NCBI GenBank assembly: GCA_017454585.1
Contig: JAFTCU010000066.1
Span: 1-43,384 of the forward strand
DNA: 43,384 nt
Source: Thermoguttaceae bacterium
GTDB taxonomy: Bacteria > Planctomycetota > Planctomycetia > Pirellulales > Thermoguttaceae
Direction: 5' to 3'
Position 1 is the stretch's first letter, and the number at the start of each line of letters is the position of its first letter. The notes under the pieces are model-generated. The model saw only the letters and a list, made by a program, of their open reading frames with translations. It was not told the origin of the DNA and ran no database searches. Shown here one piece after another: positions 41,233 through 43,384 of the stretch. The translations under genes were made by a program, and so were the position numbers.

Positions 41233-42750
41233 TTAACGAACTACCGTTTCAAGCGTTTTCGTCTCGCCGTTCACATCTGTCCACGTGATACGGTACTTGC
41301 CCTTGAAGCCGCGGAACTTCAAATCAACGCTTCCGGATTCCGCTTTTTGAACGAATTTCGTTTTCCATTCCTCATTAATGAGCTTGTTCAAAGCGAAGAA
41401 CGAGGGTTTGGGCTGCATATCCCGCGTGAAAAGGCCCGAAGTGGTCGGTTCGCCCGGTGCGCCGCAGCCGTCCACGACGTTCCACCATGTGATCCCCATC
41501 ATTTCGGGAACACTGAACCAGAGCCGATATAAATTCCGCAAGACGATCGCCTGGATCGCGCGGCCTTTTTCATCGTCGTTGGGCGCGGTGATCGTGATTT
41601 CGCTCAAATGGATCGGACGCCCCGTTGTGGCCAGGATCTTCATCGTGTTAAGGACCTGTTCCGGCGTTTGGATCTGCGCCCCCTCAGCGATGTCAAGTGT
41701 CTGCTTCGGGTTGAAGAGGTGCATCTGTGACCCCACGATGTCGATTTTCGCGCCGTGGGCGATGAGGTCCAGGACCTGATTGGCGTAGTTCTGATTATTC
41801 GCGTAGTCGTTGATGTTGAGCTTGACAGAATCCGGGAAAACTTCCTGGGCGACTTTGAACGACCGGAACGTGTAGTCGCCCGGCATGATATGCCCGTAAT
41901 TGCTATTGGTGACTTTGTCGCCGGTGACGGCCTGACCGTGGTAATCGGTTGCGCTTTCGTTGACTACGTCCCAGCTGTCAAGCATTCCCTTGTAATGCTC
42001 ACCCAGCATTCGGATACGGTTCCAGTACAGTTCGTTCATCGTGTCGAAGTAATGCGGCGCCAGCTTGTAGATTTCCTCCGGCGTCATGTTTTTGCGGGCT
42101 TCTGCCGTCTTCATGAGGATCTCACGCTCTTCCGGGAACTGCTCGGAAACGTAGTCCCAAAGCCACGTGGGGCGCTGCCACGTCTGGTTGCCCCAGATGA
42201 TCGTGTGGCCGTGCAGGCGTATCCCCTTGGACTTGCAGAACTCGACGACCTGATCCGATGCGGGACGGCGCCAGTGAGGCTGGGAGTTGGGGTTTTCTGC
42301 GTGGTTCCAGTATTCCTCCGTGTCCCATTCATCGGTTTTGAATCGCGGTTTGCCCGGCTCCATTTCAAACTTCTTCCAGTAAAACGCGATTGTGGCCGAG
42401 TTGAACAGCGTGCCGTAAAGGTCCTTGTATTTCTGGTTCCGTTCGGTCGTCCCAAGCTGATTGAAATTGAAAATGTGTGCGCCGAAAATGAACTCGTGCG
42501 AGATCTGCTCAACCTTCACGTCTGTGCCGGGCTTTACGTTTTCAAGTTTAATCTCCGCGTCGGCTTTGCGGTATTTTTCGATGCGTTCGTCGATCTGTTT
42601 CTGAACGTCGGCGTTCCAGATCTTATAATAAGCCTCACTCATCACGGATGGATCAGGTGTGTGTGGAGAATCTGCTTTTAGCGTCGTGGATAAAACGCCG
42701 AAGACGGTGAACGTTAAAAGGAAAGCAAAAAGAGAAAAATGATTTTTCAT
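41233..42750 (-). CDS. Secreted GH10 endo-beta-1,4-xylanase
   Basis: A 505-residue exported enzyme with signal peptide ending near TTLKA-DS. The GH10 (beta/alpha)8 barrel spans about residues 90-440 and shows FNSATIAFYWKKFEMEPG, RLHGHTIIWGNQ, the acid/base Glu265 in DSWDVVNESA, the LNINDYA strand, GSQMHLF, and the nucleophile Glu384 in RPIHLSEITI, then MGITWWNVVDG. GH10 enzymes hydrolyse internal bonds of xylan with retention. The first 60 mature residues are a helical/beta extension (KQIDERIEKYRKADAEIKL), and the last 50 form a short beta domain. AAAGGAG lies six bases before the ATG. The gene has its own promoter and terminator, so it is monocistronic. It complements the GH51 arabinofuranosidase. 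Confidence 0.95.
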   Translation of the reverse strand: MKNHFSLFAFLLTFTVFGVLSTTLKADSPHTPDPSVMSEAYYKIWNADVQKQIDERIEKYRKADAEIKLENVKPGTDVKVEQISHEFIFGAHIFNFNQLGTTERNQKYKDLYGTLFNSATIAFYWKKFEMEPGKPRFKTDEWDTEEYWNHAENPNSQPHWRRPASDQVVEFCKSKGIRLHGHTIIWGNQTWQRPTWLWDYVSEQFPEEREILMKTAEARKNMTPEEIYKLAPHYFDTMNELYWNRIRMLGEHYKGMLDSWDVVNESATDYHGQAVTGDKVTNSNYGHIMPGDYTFRSFKVAQEVFPDSVKLNINDYANNQNYANQVLDLIAHGAKIDIVGSQMHLFNPKQTLDIAEGAQIQTPEQVLNTMKILATTGRPIHLSEITITAPNDDEKGRAIQAIVLRNLYRLWFSVPEMMGITWWNVVDGCGAPGEPTTSGLFTRDMQPKPSFFALNKLINEEWKTKFVQKAESGSVDLKFRGFKGKYRITWTDVNGETKTLETVVR

Positions 42751-42819
42751 GAAAACTCCTTTTCAATTGGAAGGCTGGAAATTTTAAAGATGATAAATTC
42801 GAATATTTACCCTAATATA

Positions 42820-42847
42820 ATTATAACCCCTTCCTGAAAATTGTCAA
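42820..42847 (-). promoter_or_regulatory. Consensus promoter of the GH10 gene
   Basis: On the minus strand TTGACA (42847-42842), 16 bases, TATAAT (42825-42820). The leader is about 60 bases. Confidence 0.8.
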
Positions 42848-42877
42848 GAGGGGGGATGAAAAAAATTTATATCATGG

Positions 42878-43384
42878 TTAAAATTTCACTTCAAGCCGAT
42901 TTTCTCCCGGTTTTACCGGCACCGTCCAGAAATTCGGCTCCGGCCCGTTCAGCTCGAACGTCTCGCCGTTGAGCGCCGCCGATTTCGGGGCCTTTTCGGA
43001 GTGGAACTCCAGCTTCGAGCCGGGCCGCGCGGTGAATTCCGCCCTCAAAATCCCGGTTTCCGGGTCGAATTCCGCGGTTTTCATCACCAGATCCCTGTAC
43101 CGGGTGAACGCGATCCGATGATGGAACGGCCACTGCGTCGCCGCGAGCTGGAACGGCCGGCACATTCCGGGCCAGTCGCCGCTGAACGTCTTTTTCGGGT
43201 CGGAAAGGAGCCGCTCGCGAAACTGTAAAATCTGGTCCGTGTTTTCGTCGTAGAGTCCCAGCGCGCCGAGGTAGTACCACGTCTGCGACGCCTCGGGCGT
43301 CATCAGATTCGGCCACGCGGTCTCCGTCACGTATTTCTGGATCGCGCGCCAGCCGTATTTCCTGTAAAGCTGGTACTGCGTGCC
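42878..43384 (-). CDS. C-terminal end of an unrecognised protein, possibly a glycoside hydrolase
   Basis: The frame is open from the window's right edge to a TAA at 42878, giving 168 residues of a longer protein whose start lies outside. The first part is helical and aromatic (YRKYGWRAIQKYVTETAWPN; SQTWYYLGALGLYDENTDQ), a style seen in helical-barrel glycan enzymes. The last 60 residues form a beta-sandwich-like end (GILRAEFTARPGSKLEFH; FWTVPVKPGENRLEVKF). I cannot name the family. It lies upstream of the GH10 gene on the same strand, but the GH10 promoter lies just before its stop, so the two are likely separate units. Confidence 0.7.
   Translation of the reverse strand, partial: GTQYQLYRKYGWRAIQKYVTETAWPNLMTPEASQTWYYLGALGLYDENTDQILQFRERLLSDPKKTFSGDWPGMCRPFQLAATQWPFHHRIAFTRYRDLVMKTAEFDPETGILRAEFTARPGSKLEFHSEKAPKSAALNGETFELNGPEPNFWTVPVKPGENRLEVKF

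Overview
The window looks like a chromosomal segment of a carbohydrate-degrading bacterium of the Planctomycetota/PVC group. Evidence for this is the combination of DoxX-like and paired Gfo/Idh/MocA proteins with a Tat signal, a DUF1080 protein, a beta-propeller protein with CxxCH heme motifs resembling the hydrazine synthase alpha middle-domain family, an NPCBM protein, a PEP-CTERM autotransporter-like protein and a bacterial microcompartment shell protein. The phylum assignment is inference. I saw no phage genes, transposases, CRISPR arrays, rRNAs or tRNAs.

Layout. Bases 1-7167 (minus strand) read, in transcription order, DoxX-like membrane protein, Tat-exported oxidoreductase, a paralogous oxidoreductase without the Tat signal, and a lipoprotein beta-propeller ending in a long PVEAA repeat cut by the window edge. 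Bases 7469-12685 (minus) hold a GH99/WbsX-like secreted protein and a secreted protein with twelve G-[ND]-D-x-Y repeats. An elongation factor G paralogue (minus) lies head to head with tsaD (plus). Then on the plus strand come a sodium/solute symporter, a DUF1080 protein and the CxxCH propeller protein, whose end overlaps a convergent lipoprotein hydrolase. Bases 23730-28882 (minus) look like one transcription unit: PduT-like shell protein, GH51 arabinofuranosidase, NAD kinase, GNAT acetyltransferase, NPCBM protein, closed by a hairpin terminator. The plus strand from 29094 to 35898 carries QueG, an RlmM-like methyltransferase with a structured leader, an SGNH hydrolase, a glutamine-amidotransferase/NlpC-P60 fusion and a CNNM-type membrane protein. 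The minus strand from 35902 to the end carries the PEP-CTERM protein, a PAS-GAF-pseudoreceiver protein, a GH10 xylanase and the C-terminal end of another gene.

How they work together. Most non-housekeeping genes fit uptake and breakdown of plant polysaccharides (xylan backbone by GH10, arabinose side chains by GH51, ester removal by the SGNH protein, sugar oxidation by the Gfo/Idh/MocA pair, uptake by the symporter). The shell protein suggests a microcompartment encoded elsewhere.

The most unusual signal is not a gene. Gaps between co-directional genes repeatedly carry palindromic elements built from tandem 7-base units. The heptamer differs from element to element (GAATAAY, TKAGGAG, RAACTGG, AGGAATN), but several share a core close to GAAAGASTTYRAMCT, and they sit just after the stop codon of the upstream gene.
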